Source: Cantharellus purpuraceus (Eukaryota; Basidiomycota; Agaricomycetes; Cantharellales; Hydnaceae). From it: 64,000 nt of DNA. Under the pieces are notes generated by a model, which was given only the letters and a program-made list of their open reading frames with translations, ran no database searches and was not told the origin of the DNA. The stretch lies in the NCBI GenBank assembly GCA_025174535.1, contig JALBUN010000001.1, positions 372,001-436,000 of the forward strand. The letters are read 5' to 3'. This document shows positions 45,341 through 59,825 of this stretch, piece by piece (position 1 is the stretch's first letter; each line of letters opens with the position of its first letter). The position numbers and the translations under genes were made by a program.

Positions 45341-45574
45341 ACTTGTCAGTTAGTGAGTCTGGTATAGGAATAGCTACACGTTATTGTGTGCAAGTCAGTG
45401 TCTCCGTGTGACACTGTCACGTCATCGGACGAAAGGAGCAGTTACTTCCATCGCGAATTCGAAGCACCGGAAGCAAACATCAAAATAAGAGAATGTACAG
45501 ACAATTGACCCAGATACAATTTGACACAACCAACAAGATATAAGAAATACAGGAAAGCAATGAAATCTATGTAC

Positions 45575-48500
45575 TCAAGACTCGTACCCATCCCTGTCTT
45601 CGCTCTCGTCCTCGTTTATTCCCTCGCCATTCTCCTCTTCAACGCCTTGTGGGTATCCATCCATCTCCCGTTCCTGTTCTTCTTCATTATCCACCATTTC
45701 CTCCTCTTTGACGTCCCAGATATACGGCACCTCCTCATTCCCGTAGCCCTCGTCGTCGTCAGAATCCATCTCAATGTACCGAACAGTAGACGGGTTCGTG
45801 GATCCATGTTCAGCGATGAATCCATCGGCAAAACCCCTCCAAGAATCTCTACTAATCACAAAAACGAACATTTATTAGTGATATTGTCTTTAGCGGAATA
45901 CCATTCCTCGTACCTGTTATCAGAATGTACGTCTTCTTCCTCGTCATCGTCGGCAATGCGTCGTGTTATGCCACGCCCACGTCCGGCACTACGACTCGCT
46001 AACGGCATCTCTTCCTCCTCTTCTTCCTCGTCCTCATCCTCATCCTCATCCGATGAGATAATTATCACCTCCCCGTTGTCCGTCGTATACCTCCGCGACG
46101 GCCCTGGAACGAAATCATCATCATCCTCATCCTCATCCTCCTCAACCTGAGACCTTCCCTGCTGAAATCTACGCGTAGCCGCTAAAGCAGCCGTTATAGC
46201 AGAACCAGGCGACCGTCGCAAGTGACGAGGTACCGTCGGCAAGTACTCATCAGCATCCTCATCCCTATGCAAATGAGGAGGTACCGTCTCCAAGTTCTCA
46301 TCATCATCATCATCATCGATGAAACTGCTCTCGTACTCATCCTCCTCCAAATTATCACCAGCAGATTGGTTCCAGCTATAGTCCACGAACGGGTATGCAA
46401 CGCCGTCATCACTATCCTCCCCGTCGTCGCTGCCTAGATACACAACATTGCAGCCCGGACCAGTGCACGCGCCATGCCACACCTCGTGCAAACATACGCC
46501 ACAACGTTGCACGCCGTCCTCCTCGTCGACGATGGGCGGTGGTGGGTTTGCTGGCGGCGGGGCAGATAGTGGTGGGTTCGGGAAGAAAAAAGACGGCGGC
46601 GGTAGGTCCGGCGCTGGGACCCAGGTTGAGAAACCAGCCTCATGAGGCAATGGTTCGAAAAACGCTTCTATCCCAGAGAATGGGCCCCCGTGGCCGCCAC
46701 CGCTGCCGCCATGAGGGCCAGGTCCACCGCCGCCGCCACCATGAGGGCCAGGTCCACCGCCGCCACCATAAGGGCCAGATCCGCCGCCACCACCACCGCC
46801 GCCGCCGCCATGAGGGCCAGGTCCCGGATCGGAAGGAAACACCCCCTTCCAGGGGTCCTTCCCTGGCGCTTTCTTGGCCGCGTCTTTCGACCCCTCTCCC
46901 TTTGCCTTCGTTCCCGTCTCTGGAGGCGCATGAGACGACCCCAATATGCCAAGAATGTCTCTGATCGCATAGGCAGGGACCGGCCGTTGTCTTATATCGC
47001 AGCGACAATGGGGACACGTCTTCTTCCGCTCCTCAGAGTTGGGGAACGGGGCATGTGCGGAAGGGAGGCCAGAAGTGTAGGTGTCATTGCCATTTTGAGG
47101 ACCGTTTGTTACGTTTGTGTCTGCACCATCTGCCGGCGGACCAGCCGCCGTGTTAGGCCCGTCCGCCTCGGGTTCAGACTCTTCGTCCGAATACCACTCA
47201 ATGTGCGGGTCCTCCTCATCATTGTTATGGTCATTGCGAGAAGAGGTGAACCAGCGGACCAGGCACGCATGGCAGGCTATATGGCCGCAAGGTACAAGGC
47301 TATACGCAGGTGATTTAGAAACTTGCTTGGAGAGATCAGAAGGGATTGGGACGTACGCGTATGGCACACACACAACTTCTAGACAAACGTAACACGTAAG
47401 AGCTTGTAGAATAGATGTGGATATCTCCTCGCTCTTTTTTAGTAGCTGGATACGTATTGTAAATAGCACGATCAAGTAGCAGAAAGAGTGGCATAGTACG
47501 CACCTCCGTTTTTTGCGCCAATTCTTTCCGCAATCGATCAAGTTCTAGATCGACGGGCTCTGCAGGGGCAGTGATATCTGAACTCGCGAGGTTGGCAGTG
47601 TCGGCGGAAGCAATGGGCTTGGCGGTGCTGGCAGGGTCAGCGGGAGCAGTAGAGGTGACGGTGGTGGAGTTGGCGGGATTTGTAGGTCTGGAAGAGCCCG
47701 CAGGATCGACGGGATCAACAGGGTTGGCGGGGGAACCTAGGTGGGCGGGAATGCCGGTGTTGGCGGGTTTGACGGGAGTCTTGTGAACCACCTTGCCTTT
47801 ACCCTTTGAAGGTTGTAAGTCACCGTCGAGGGTAGTAGAGGATCCAGAAGCCAGTGGCACCGCCGACACTGGCGCCACACGTAGACGACTAGGACTGCCC
47901 GTGCTGGACGACGGATCACAAGACGCGACACCGGCGAGTCTTCGTCTCTTGACATCTGGGACGTCATCATGCGATGCCTGATGGTGATGATCGCGCTCGT
48001 CAGAGGGGAAAAGACGACGTTTCTTGTGCGAGACGTCTTTGCGCGGGCGGTCCGACTCGGGCAGGACGGGAGTCCGGTCAACAGCCTTGCCCTTGTCTTT
48101 GCGGGGTATGGGCGCGGGTGCGGGTGCGGGTGCGGGTGCGGGTGCGGGTGCGGGTGCAGACAATGATGTGGCGTCGGCGCTGTCGGCCGAGTCGCCAACG
48201 GGGGTGGCAGAGGTATCGGGGGCGAGTGGCGCAGCCACACGGTGCGGAGTGGGACTAGAGGTGCTGGAGGACGGATCAGCGGTTGCAATGCTGGTGATCC
48301 TGCGACGCTTTGTTTCGGTGGTATCTTCGGGTGGCGCAGGGTTGTCGTGTTCGTCAGAGGGCGGAAGGCGACGTTTTTTTGGCGGCAGATCTGCACGTGG
48401 CTCGGGAACGATAGGTGTCCGGTCGACCGCCTTTCCTTTATCCTTTGAAGGTAAAGGTGGAGAGTCACTATCGTCGCCATCTACCAGGGTGGCAGATGAG

Positions 48501-48658
48501 TCGGATGGAAGTGGCACGGGCGAGTGTGTCGCGGGTGGGGGGGTGGAAGAGGGGAGCTCAGCAGCTGCGACGGCGTCGACCTTGCGTTTCTTTGCATCTA
48601 AAAGCTGTTGGTCGCGTTCTGGAGAGAGGGATAGACGACGTTTGTGGGACTGCGCCAT
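45575..48658 (-). CDS. RING-finger protein with long disordered regions, probable E3 ubiquitin ligase
   Basis: Exon 1 (from the ATG at 48658) is disordered and basic-acidic, with repeated modules around DKGKAVDRTP and KKRRL, an alanine-proline repeat, and a coiled coil at its end (ELDRLRKELAQKTE). After a short intron (about 47505-47449) comes the RING domain: TCYVCLEVVCVPYA, an intron at about 47356-47300, then LVPCGHIACHACLVRWF, an acidic loop, and KKTCPHCRCDIRQRPVPAYA, giving C3HC4 spacing like CHFR-type RINGs. Gly/His/Pro repeats, a second cysteine group (QRCGVCLHEVWHGACTGPGC) and very acidic Asp/Glu runs follow. The last exon ends at 45575. It lies head-to-head with the E2 gene RAD6. The substrate is unknown. 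Confidence 0.75.
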
Positions 48659-48766
48659 GGTAGCTGGAGAAAAAAGAGATTGCGGAACACTAGCGCCTTT
48701 TGGGCTATTTGGGTGTTTGGCTCAGCTTACGTCAGCACAAGGGCATCATTAGAGTTCTTTTTAACC
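48659..48766. promoter_or_regulatory. Divergent promoter region between the RING gene and RAD6
   Basis: Only 108 bp separate the two ATGs (minus strand 48658, plus strand 48767). No clear TATA box for either. A shared, possibly bidirectional promoter is inferred from the spacing. Confidence 0.5.
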
Positions 48767-49405
48767 ATGGTGAGCGCAATTGTTCTAGTTGCCCATGACA
48801 ATAGCTGACAAGCTCGTCTAGTCAACCTCATGTCGCCGTCGCTTGATCCGAGACTTTAAGCATCTCTCCTCCGACCCCCCAAGCGGCATCTCAGGCGCCC
48901 CCTGTGCAGACAATATTATGCTATGGAACGCCGTCATCTTCGGCCCAGGTCTGTTCCTTTGTTCTCAGTCAGACAAAACAAACTCACAATAACATAGCTG
49001 AGACACCCTTTGAGGATGGCACATTCAAGCTTTTACTTACCTTTGACGAGTCATATCCCAACAAGCCGCCTCAAGTCAAGTTTCTCTCGCGCATGTTTCA
49101 CCCGAATGTCTATGCCACTGGCGAACTCTGTCTCGACATTCTCCAAAACAGGTGGAGCCCCACCTATGATGTTGCTGCCATCTTGACTTCCATACAAAGT
49201 CTCCTTCACGACCCAAATCCCAACAGGTGAGCGCTTGCGTGGTTTGTCTCGCCACATGTCGTGCTTACAAACACCACACAGTCCGGCTAATGCAGAAGCT
49301 GCCCAGCTGTACCGTGAAAACATGAAAGAGTACGTACGCCGTGTCAAGCTCACCGTCGAAGAGTCCTGGCTCGACCCTGGCGAGGAAGAGGAGACAAGCA
49401 AGTAA
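48767..49405 (+). CDS. RAD6: Ubiquitin-conjugating enzyme E2, Rad6/Ubc2
   Basis: The first coding exon is the ATG alone (48767-48769), followed by a GTGAGC intron; exon 2 from 48822 begins [15 protein letters not shown]. Then come [13 protein letters not shown], exon 3 (48998-49226) with [31 protein letters not shown] and the active-site segment [20 protein letters not shown], and exon 4 with [20 protein letters not shown] and a short acidic tail. The catalytic cysteine is in ELCLDI. All signature residues of Rad6 are present and the length (about 165 aa) fits; the acidic tail is typical of fungal Rad6. Expected role: histone H2B and PCNA ubiquitination with Bre1 and Rad18. Confidence 0.92.
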
Positions 49406-49723
49406 TCATCGCTACAGCCCCTTGCAGCCACCTTCTGGGACAGTCTGTTGTTTTCCGTATATCCATCCTGTGACATTACCTCTATTGACGAGTCGCATTT
49501 GCACACATACATTTCTAGTCCTGCCTGTTATAATCGGGTACCCACATTATCATCATTTGTATCACATGTATCCTGGTGTGAACTCGTTGAAAAAGGGGCG
49601 CGTGACGGACACATCATGCACACTCATTCAGCCACCCATTCAGTCACCCACATCGCCCACATGTATGACCGAAGCACTCTCAGGCCACAGGCAGCAAGCA
49701 ACGCCGAACAGTGTCAACCAAAC

Positions 49724-50776
49724 CTATGGTTTAGCATGCACGTCTGTCGGAAATGGAGCAAGCGTCGAAACCGGGCTGTCATGCAATGCATGTTGATCCA
49801 CAACCGCCTTGGATCCGAACATGGCAGCAGGTGCAATGCCAATTCGCGTCCGTGCCGTCACGGCTGCGGCATGGTCCCCAGGCGACGCAGAGCCGTCCGT
49901 ATTCTGTCGCGAGGTGGCTGCCGACTCAAAGCTGAGCGCAGGTGGTTGTAGTGCATGAAACGAGGTCACTGCCTGTGAGAGTTCATCGAGCTGCAGGAGC
50001 ATTGGTGGGAGATAGTTCCTGAAGCGGCAGATACATAATCCGTATCGAACGCATCTCAAACGTACCTTGGCCATCATGGCATTAATGTTATCGCTCCTCC
50101 CCTGAAACTTGCCCGGCAACTTCTCAAACTCCTTCGCCCGCTTAGCAGCGTCCTCCTCCTCCTGCGTCGGCACCGTGTCCACGTCAATATCATTATCTAC
50201 ATCCATGGACCTCGCCCCTTCGCCAACGCCCTCCATATGCACATGCATCACCGCAATCTCACTCTGAATCTCGCGAATACGCGCTAAATGTGCCCACACC
50301 TCGTCGCGGAGCTGCTCGCTATCGCACGAGCCGCCGGTACCGCCGGTGCCACCCGCCGCCCCCATCATGGCAGGCTCAAACACACCCCGCTGCGCCCCCG
50401 TCGCCGGATCATACAGCACCTCAGAAGGCGGATTTGGCGGGTGTTGCGGTGCGGACTCGGTTAGGGGGTCTGTCGATGGTGGAGGATGTGCCGTGGATGT
50501 GGACGATAGCTGCTCTGCCTGGAGCAACTTTGCATGCACCTCGGATATGGCAGCGTCATGAGGATTTGGAATTGAAGGGACAGCAGGCTCTTGCGCGACA
50601 TCCGCCTGCTGAGGAGGTGCGGCCGCTTGCACAGGGGTATCTGGAAAATGAGCAGTCCTGGGTACCGTGATAGATAGCTCTACATCCTGGCTTTGGGGCG
50701 GTATTTGAGGGAAAACGTCAGAACTAGGACCTGCAGCTGGAGATTTGTTCCCTTTACGATTCCAGAATGAGAACAT
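49724..50776 (-). CDS. Hypothetical Ala/Pro/Gln-rich protein with coiled-coil segment
   Basis: Starts MFSFWNRKGNKSPAAGPSSD at 50776. It is disordered to about residue 130, then has a helical region QLRDEVWAHLARIREIQSEI, an acidic stretch with VPTQEEEDAAKRAKEFEKLP and GRSDNINAMMAK. The frame stays open to 49724, with LPPMLLQLDELSQAVTSFHA. A possible 47-nt GT-AG intron (GTACGT at about 50066) would change the frame and end the protein about 12 residues later, so the C-terminus is uncertain. I do not recognise the family. Confidence 0.5.
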   Translation of the reverse strand: MFSFWNRKGNKSPAAGPSSDVFPQIPPQSQDVELSITVPRTAHFPDTPVQAAAPPQQADVAQEPAVPSIPNPHDAAISEVHAKLLQAEQLSSTSTAHPPPSTDPLTESAPQHPPNPPSEVLYDPATGAQRGVFEPAMMGAAGGTGGTGGSCDSEQLRDEVWAHLARIREIQSEIAVMHVHMEGVGEGARSMDVDNDIDVDTVPTQEEEDAAKRAKEFEKLPGKFQGRSDNINAMMAKVRLRCVRYGLCICRFRNYLPPMLLQLDELSQAVTSFHALQPPALSFESAATSRQNTDGSASPGDHAAAVTARTRIGIAPAAMFGSKAVVDQHALHDSPVSTLAPFPTDVHAKP

Positions 50777-51603
50777 TCGGTTGTGTGACACTGTCACGTT
50801 CCGTCACGATTATAGGAGGGCGTCCACACGCTCTCTTCCACATAGATATCTGCTCTATTTCGCATATCAACAAGGAACATGTGGAAGAGGTTCATGCCGG
50901 AAGCGGACCGCACTAAGGCGTTCTAGGATCAACATTCTCAGAAGCTTGGTTGTCCCTTGCACCGCCTTGGGCTTGCTATGCTTTTACCCATAAGCAGCCT
51001 TCTATCTACCTTGACAGGTTCGCACCAGCGTCACATTGTGCGATAGTCACAGTATTCTATCGATGTCGAGTCATTCTCCCGCAAGATGTCATCCGTACAG
51101 CAGTGCCTCGTCGATCATGTATTAATGTCCCCCCAGAGTATGCACCGACTTCAGAATGCGTGCACAAAATGGTGACAGGTGATTAAGCGATAATCATAAT
51201 TGCATTGAAGGTACAAGATACTGTCGTGTTTGGCGGCGAAGAACACCAGTTGGGACACCAATCCAACAACTTGTGCCTGGATGGCGTCACCATTTCGGAG
51301 CTAGAGTCTGTTTAAATTAGTGACCCCTTTCTTCAAATATCCTCAAATTTCCCAGGGACGTCGAGGTCTGAGGGAGGAGGGAATGTAAACACAATATTGT
51401 GTGTGGCGCACACACTTGCATTGAAATAAACAATTTCGACGGTCCGGGACCCCGACCACGCTCTGGTGACCGCACATTCGACAGAATGATTATCCATACT
51501 GATCTGTTGATGTGACAATGTCAGCGCTGGGTGAGTACGAATTATACTGCGGACAGGTGACAGATCATTCACCCGTCGGATCGCTGATTCGTACGCCAGT
51601 CAA

Positions 51604-51831
51604 GAGATAATCCGACATCTAGACGACATCGCTGTGAGCTCCACCGACGAATACAAGGGTGGCATCGAATAGCTTCATGTGACATTGTAATAGTGAGAGC
51701 TCAGCACCATCCTCACTGAGATAATCCGACATCTAGACGACATCGCTGAGCCTTTCTGACGGATACAGGGGTGGCATGGAATAGCTTCATGTGACATTGT
51801 AATAGTGAGAGCTCAGCACCATCCTCACTGA
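51604..51831 (+). repeat. 114-bp tandem duplication
   Basis: GAGATAATCCGACATCTAGA recurs at 51604 and 51718. The second half of the two units, from AGCTTCATGTGACATTG to CACCATCCTCACTGA, is identical, while the first half differs at several positions, suggesting local gene conversion or constraint on the second half. Confidence 0.8.
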
Positions 51832-51837
51832 CATTAG

Positions 51838-52560
51838 TCCGGACGTCGGAAGTTATCCCCATCATCAGCTCAGCCTAAAAGCAGCTGTGTGTGTTGAGCT
51901 GGCTGCAGCTTCTTTGCAGTTTGTTCTTAATAACCATCTGTTAGTGCAGCTCTGTGTTGAGTTGGCCATACCTTCTTGGCAGTTTGTTCCTGATAACCAT
52001 CTGCTAGTCACACTTCGTAGCATTGACCAGCGCGCTACCCATAGTAAGCTTGTAGTAGGTGGTAATCTCTGAGCTGTCTTGAGAATTAAAACAACGTTGT
52101 ATCTGTGGGAGAACCGAAGCAACGCAATGGCGGAGGAAGAGCAATCGCGTTGGGATCATGGCGGTGGCATCGATTAGGCGAGTCCATCCGACACATCTGG
52201 ACATGATCGTGAAGCTTAGGGAGGAGCACAACAATGGGGCATCTAACAGCTGTATGTCCGTCGCACTTCATACTTCAGTCAAGAGTTAGATCGGCACATG
52301 TAGACACCATGATCGTGAGGCTTTTACTGACTTATTCGATAGCATCTAATAGCTCCAACACTGGCCCAGACATCAAGGACGGTCTCCGTCATCAGTTAAG
52401 CCCGATATGAGATGCTGGCCATTTATTTGCAGTTTGTTCCTGACAATCATCGGTACTTTGTCCATCACATTTGGTAGCCCAGTAATGTTGAAGTCGGCGA
52501 TTATATCTAAGTCGTCTGGAGAATGAAAACAACGTTGCATCTGTAAGACATGGACAGAAT
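51838..52560 (+). repeat. Degenerate repeats of about 450 bp and an internal 69-bp repeat
   Basis: Blocks in 51838-52110 (CATCAGCTCAGCC, GCAGTTTGTTCCTGATAACC, GAGAATTAAAACAACGTTG) recur in the same order at 52390-52545 (CATCAGTTAAGCC, GCAGTTTGTTCCTGACAATC, GAGAATGAAAACAACGTTG). Within the first, GCAGCTNTGTGTTGAGNTGGC occurs twice about 60-70 bp apart. It may be an old noncoding satellite or a decayed transposon without recognisable ends. Confidence 0.55.
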
Positions 52561-53605
52561 CGGGAGAAGCTTAATTTACGCCGGCAGTCATGAAAGTGGC
52601 ACGCCTAATCGATGCAACATTCCTTCCTCTGAAGTGCACACCTGAACCAACGTTTGAACGCGTCCACGCCGGTCCATTGAGACAGACGGTCGCAATGTTG
52701 TTTGGCCAACCCGGCTGCAGGATATTTTTGAGACAGTCTGAAAGTCTCCTATGGCTTGCATGGGTCCACCGGCACGCATTGTAAATGATATGGAATTCGC
52801 GGGTTGCGAAAGTCCTATATCCTATGTCCAATATTGTGGACACCATGAAGCTATAAACCAGACTGGAAAGACACTGACAGTGGCGGTGGTAGTTTACACG
52901 ACTTAGTGGCTACCCGCGTTCTCCTTGGAGGAGTAGGGGGCTTACGTAATGAACCCGGGACATTTCACGGCGCTTCTTGACCGCAGTTAGGATCTTCACA
53001 CACCATTGACCCAAAAATACCCATGTCTGATGTTCTCGGTAGTGCTTCAGCGCTGTTATTCTCGTAACTACCAGTGAAAACAACTTTGATCATCGAAGTC
53101 CATGGAAGAACCACTTACGAGAGCGATCATAAAGCTGTGACAGCGGCGTGGTATGGTATGCATGTTTTGGATTAACGTGTCCCCGGGTTCCCACTTGCCA
53201 TTCTGGAGCTTGCCTATTCCAGCAGTTTTGCAACACAGCAACTTATCTGTCGGTTCATAAAGAAGATGTTTCTTGAAATGTTGGCCCCCCTACGCGTCAA
53301 CAGAGCATTAATTAACCCCTTGCGCCTATTCTAGGCTGATCAATGTCTGTGTACCTTGTGATTCCCAGGTACAGTTACTGGTGCAGTAGGGTGCAATATA
53401 GGCTCAATTGTGCCCCCAAACACTCTTGGCAGCCGTCAAATTCGAAGCTGTGCCACACCGCCGCACTTGCCCAAATACATCTTAGATTGATGGTTGCATG
53501 ATAAGGGTTCAGGCCGCCTGTTTCGGGAGATAAGGTAGGAGCGACGGTTTAAAAAGTCCGCTCAAATTTTACACGCTTCTGTTTACTATTCCCCCGTGTG
53601 CAAAG

Positions 53606-57529
<3,924 letters not shown>

Positions 57530-57879
57530 CATTCAATGGAAGTTGAGTGCACGGCTCTGCTCTTGCCGATTACACTTCTATGCTACAACACCATTTGCAT
57601 TGATTCTGGAATATTCTGTTTTCGTTGATAAGACATAGTAGTCGGACTGTTCGTTCGTACATGAGTTTTCATTGTGTTGAGGTTCTCCTGAGGTGGGGTT
57701 TGATGATCTAGTACAGCTAGCATGACTACAGTGCACGGTACGGTACCATCACAAAATGATATTAATTTATGAAATGCGTGTCCCCCTTCGAGTTCTTTTG
57801 TTCGTAATCGGTCCGCATGCGGGATGTCTCGGGCAGGAAGTACATCTTGAAAGTATTTCCATGCATAGAGTTTGCATAT

Positions 57880-58245
57880 ATGAACGTGGGTTTGTTGACG
57901 AACCTCTCGTGGGTATGTAAACCGCCACATTCCCACTGTGTGTTCCACGCTTTCATCAATGCCTCCGTGTGAATCGCCATCCTCGTGGACAGCCTACGGC
58001 TTTGAACGAGGCGATCCTTGGCCGCAGAGAAAGGCTAACAGGACATCAAACGCATCGGCAGGGTTTGTGTGTTCAACGAGCCTCTCGTGAGGGTGTAAAA
58101 TGTCACATTCTCGCTGTACTGCTCCATGCTTTATTAATGGCTCTGCGTGAATTGCCATCCTCGTGGAAAGGCTACGGCCTTGGACGAGGCGATCCCTGGC
58201 CGCAGAGAAAGACTAGCAGAAACATCAAACGCATCCGCCGCAGCT
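57880..58245 (+). repeat. Two tandem repeats of about 178 bp
   Basis: The segment with AACCTCTCGTGGGTATGTAA, GAATCGCCATCCTCGTGGA and GGCCGCAGAGAAAG (to about 58060) recurs 178 bp further on (AACGAGCCTCTCGTGAGGGT, GAATTGCCATCCTCGTGGA, GGCCGCAGAGAAAG). The copies are perhaps 80 percent alike. Noncoding, in the gap after the ATPase gene (57530-58368), where nothing else was recognised. Confidence 0.75.
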
Positions 58246-58368
58246 TGCTGTTTATTTCTTTTTAGAATACATCTTGTACAGCGTGTTCCCTGTCCAATGT
58301 ATTTACATGTACTTCGGACCTGTGAAATACGTTTGGGTTTGACAAGGAACTAGAAGAAAATGACCTAC

Positions 58369-59825
58369 CTAAAGCGATGTTGTCACCTTTGTACGGTTTT
58401 CTTCCAACGCCCAAGGCTCAGCGGTACTAGTACCAACAGCGCCTATCTCTACCACCGCCTGAGGCTGTATAGGGTCAATAAATGAAGTGAACACTATCTC
58501 GCTGGTGTCAGGGACTGGGTCTCTTCCGGTCCCCTTCACTGCTGAACGTAAGTTCAAGATCAATCGCGTTCCCTAAACGATACTGGGGTGTCAGTGACAC
58601 GCCGACGCCGACTTCAAGCATGAACACAGACACAGAACCCCAAAATAGAATAAGTCCATCTGTTATGGCTCTTCAGCCATTCACACCAGTGTTTGATCGT
58701 GATGTGACTTACGTGAGGGCCACCTCGCCAAAATGATCAGAGAGTTCGTAGGCCAGTGTGGCCGTTAGTGATACAGCTATATGCAGGGATTACGACGATT
58801 GGTGAGGAAACAATCACGAGAAACCCAGGACTTGCCGAAAATGAGCAGGAATGCCCAAATGTGGTCTCGAATAAATATTCTAAGGATGAAGGAATCCGAT
58901 ACCCGAGCTTCTGCCCTTGTGCTGAGGTACCTTCCTGCGACAAGAATAGACAATGTGCTTTGCATAATAAGAGGTGGAACCCTTCAGTTTTGAGATGCTC
59001 AATGTGGTATCATGGTAGAGTGATTCGCATCTGACGTACCAGAGGCTAGAAAACATTTTTGGTTGACTGATCCCAATGCATGGGGCAGCGTGGATATGAG
59101 GTATGGGGTTAGGTATAGCGACTTCCCTTGGGAGTGAAATGACAACCAGGGATATCATAGCTGAAAATTCTAGGGCTAAGAGCAAGAGAAGCACCCCAAG
59201 CAACTTTTTATGTCTCCCGTAAAAAGCAAACACTAAATCAGGACTGTTAGATAGGGATGATGGCCTGGAGCGGGAATCACCTCTTGTAATGAGCAATATC
59301 TCGACGGAACAGAAAAGAATTTGCCCCGAGAGCACCTGGAACCACCGCCAAATGGTACAATTAGATGTTGTGACTGAGATCATGCCAAATGCATTTGTGC
59401 AGAACACTAAGTGGACACTAAAAAGGGTTGTCAGGGATAGCAAAGGGACCTCCAGCAAGTATGCTCACATTCTGATAAAAAATGTCAGGTAACGGATGAC
59501 GTAGAACAATATATTAATCCAGCTGAATGGTGACCTGCGAGATTGAATTTAAGGGAGACTGAAATCATATGTATTGCTCGTCAAATCACCTCCATATTAG
59601 GTCAACCTGTAAAGATGCTCGCAGTAAATTCAAAGAAGACCCGTAAGAGCATCAGCTTGCCTCCTCCCCAAAAGTAAGCAGATAATCCCAAAAAGTGAAC
59701 ATAGACGCAGCCACTGTCCGTGTGTATTTCTTAGCATTTGGTGATGCCGACTTTATGCACATACCTGTATTATAGGTGGTATAACTTTGTGAGATGAGCT
59801 CAACTCCAAGAACAATGACAGACAT
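58369..59825 (-). CDS. DUF6533 family multi-span membrane protein
   Basis: Starts MSVIVLGVELISQSYTTYN at 59825. After a 51-nt intron comes VAASMFTFWDYLLTFGEE, the DUF6533 signature, then VDLIWR from a 17-nt exon (59590-59606) and SPFSWINILFYVIRYLTFF. Later exons give TSNCTIWRWFQVLSGQILFC, ILLITR, VFAFYGRHKKLLGVLLLLLA, SDSFILRIFIRDHIWAFLLI and a last exon GTRLILNLRSAV ending at 58369. The hydrophobic segments and the FGEE and LNLR motifs are typical of this basidiomycete family of seven-span-like proteins of unknown function. The intron after FGEE has a GC donor. Exon joints between about 59030 and 58560 are only roughly placed. Confidence 0.7.

Larger units (their letters stand above)
50777..53605. 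other. 2.8-kb intergenic region with degenerate tandem repeats
   Basis: No gene recognised; frames are short. It holds a 114-bp duplication (51604-51831) and larger degenerate repeats (51838-52560), listed separately. 52560-53605 shows nothing recognisable apart from the upstream region of the P-type ATPase. Confidence 0.5.

Noticed and set aside
46640..47313. Arg- and His-rich frames opposite the RING gene
   Set aside because: They overlap the Gly/His/Pro repeats and acidic runs of the RING gene on the other strand, which has the domain evidence.
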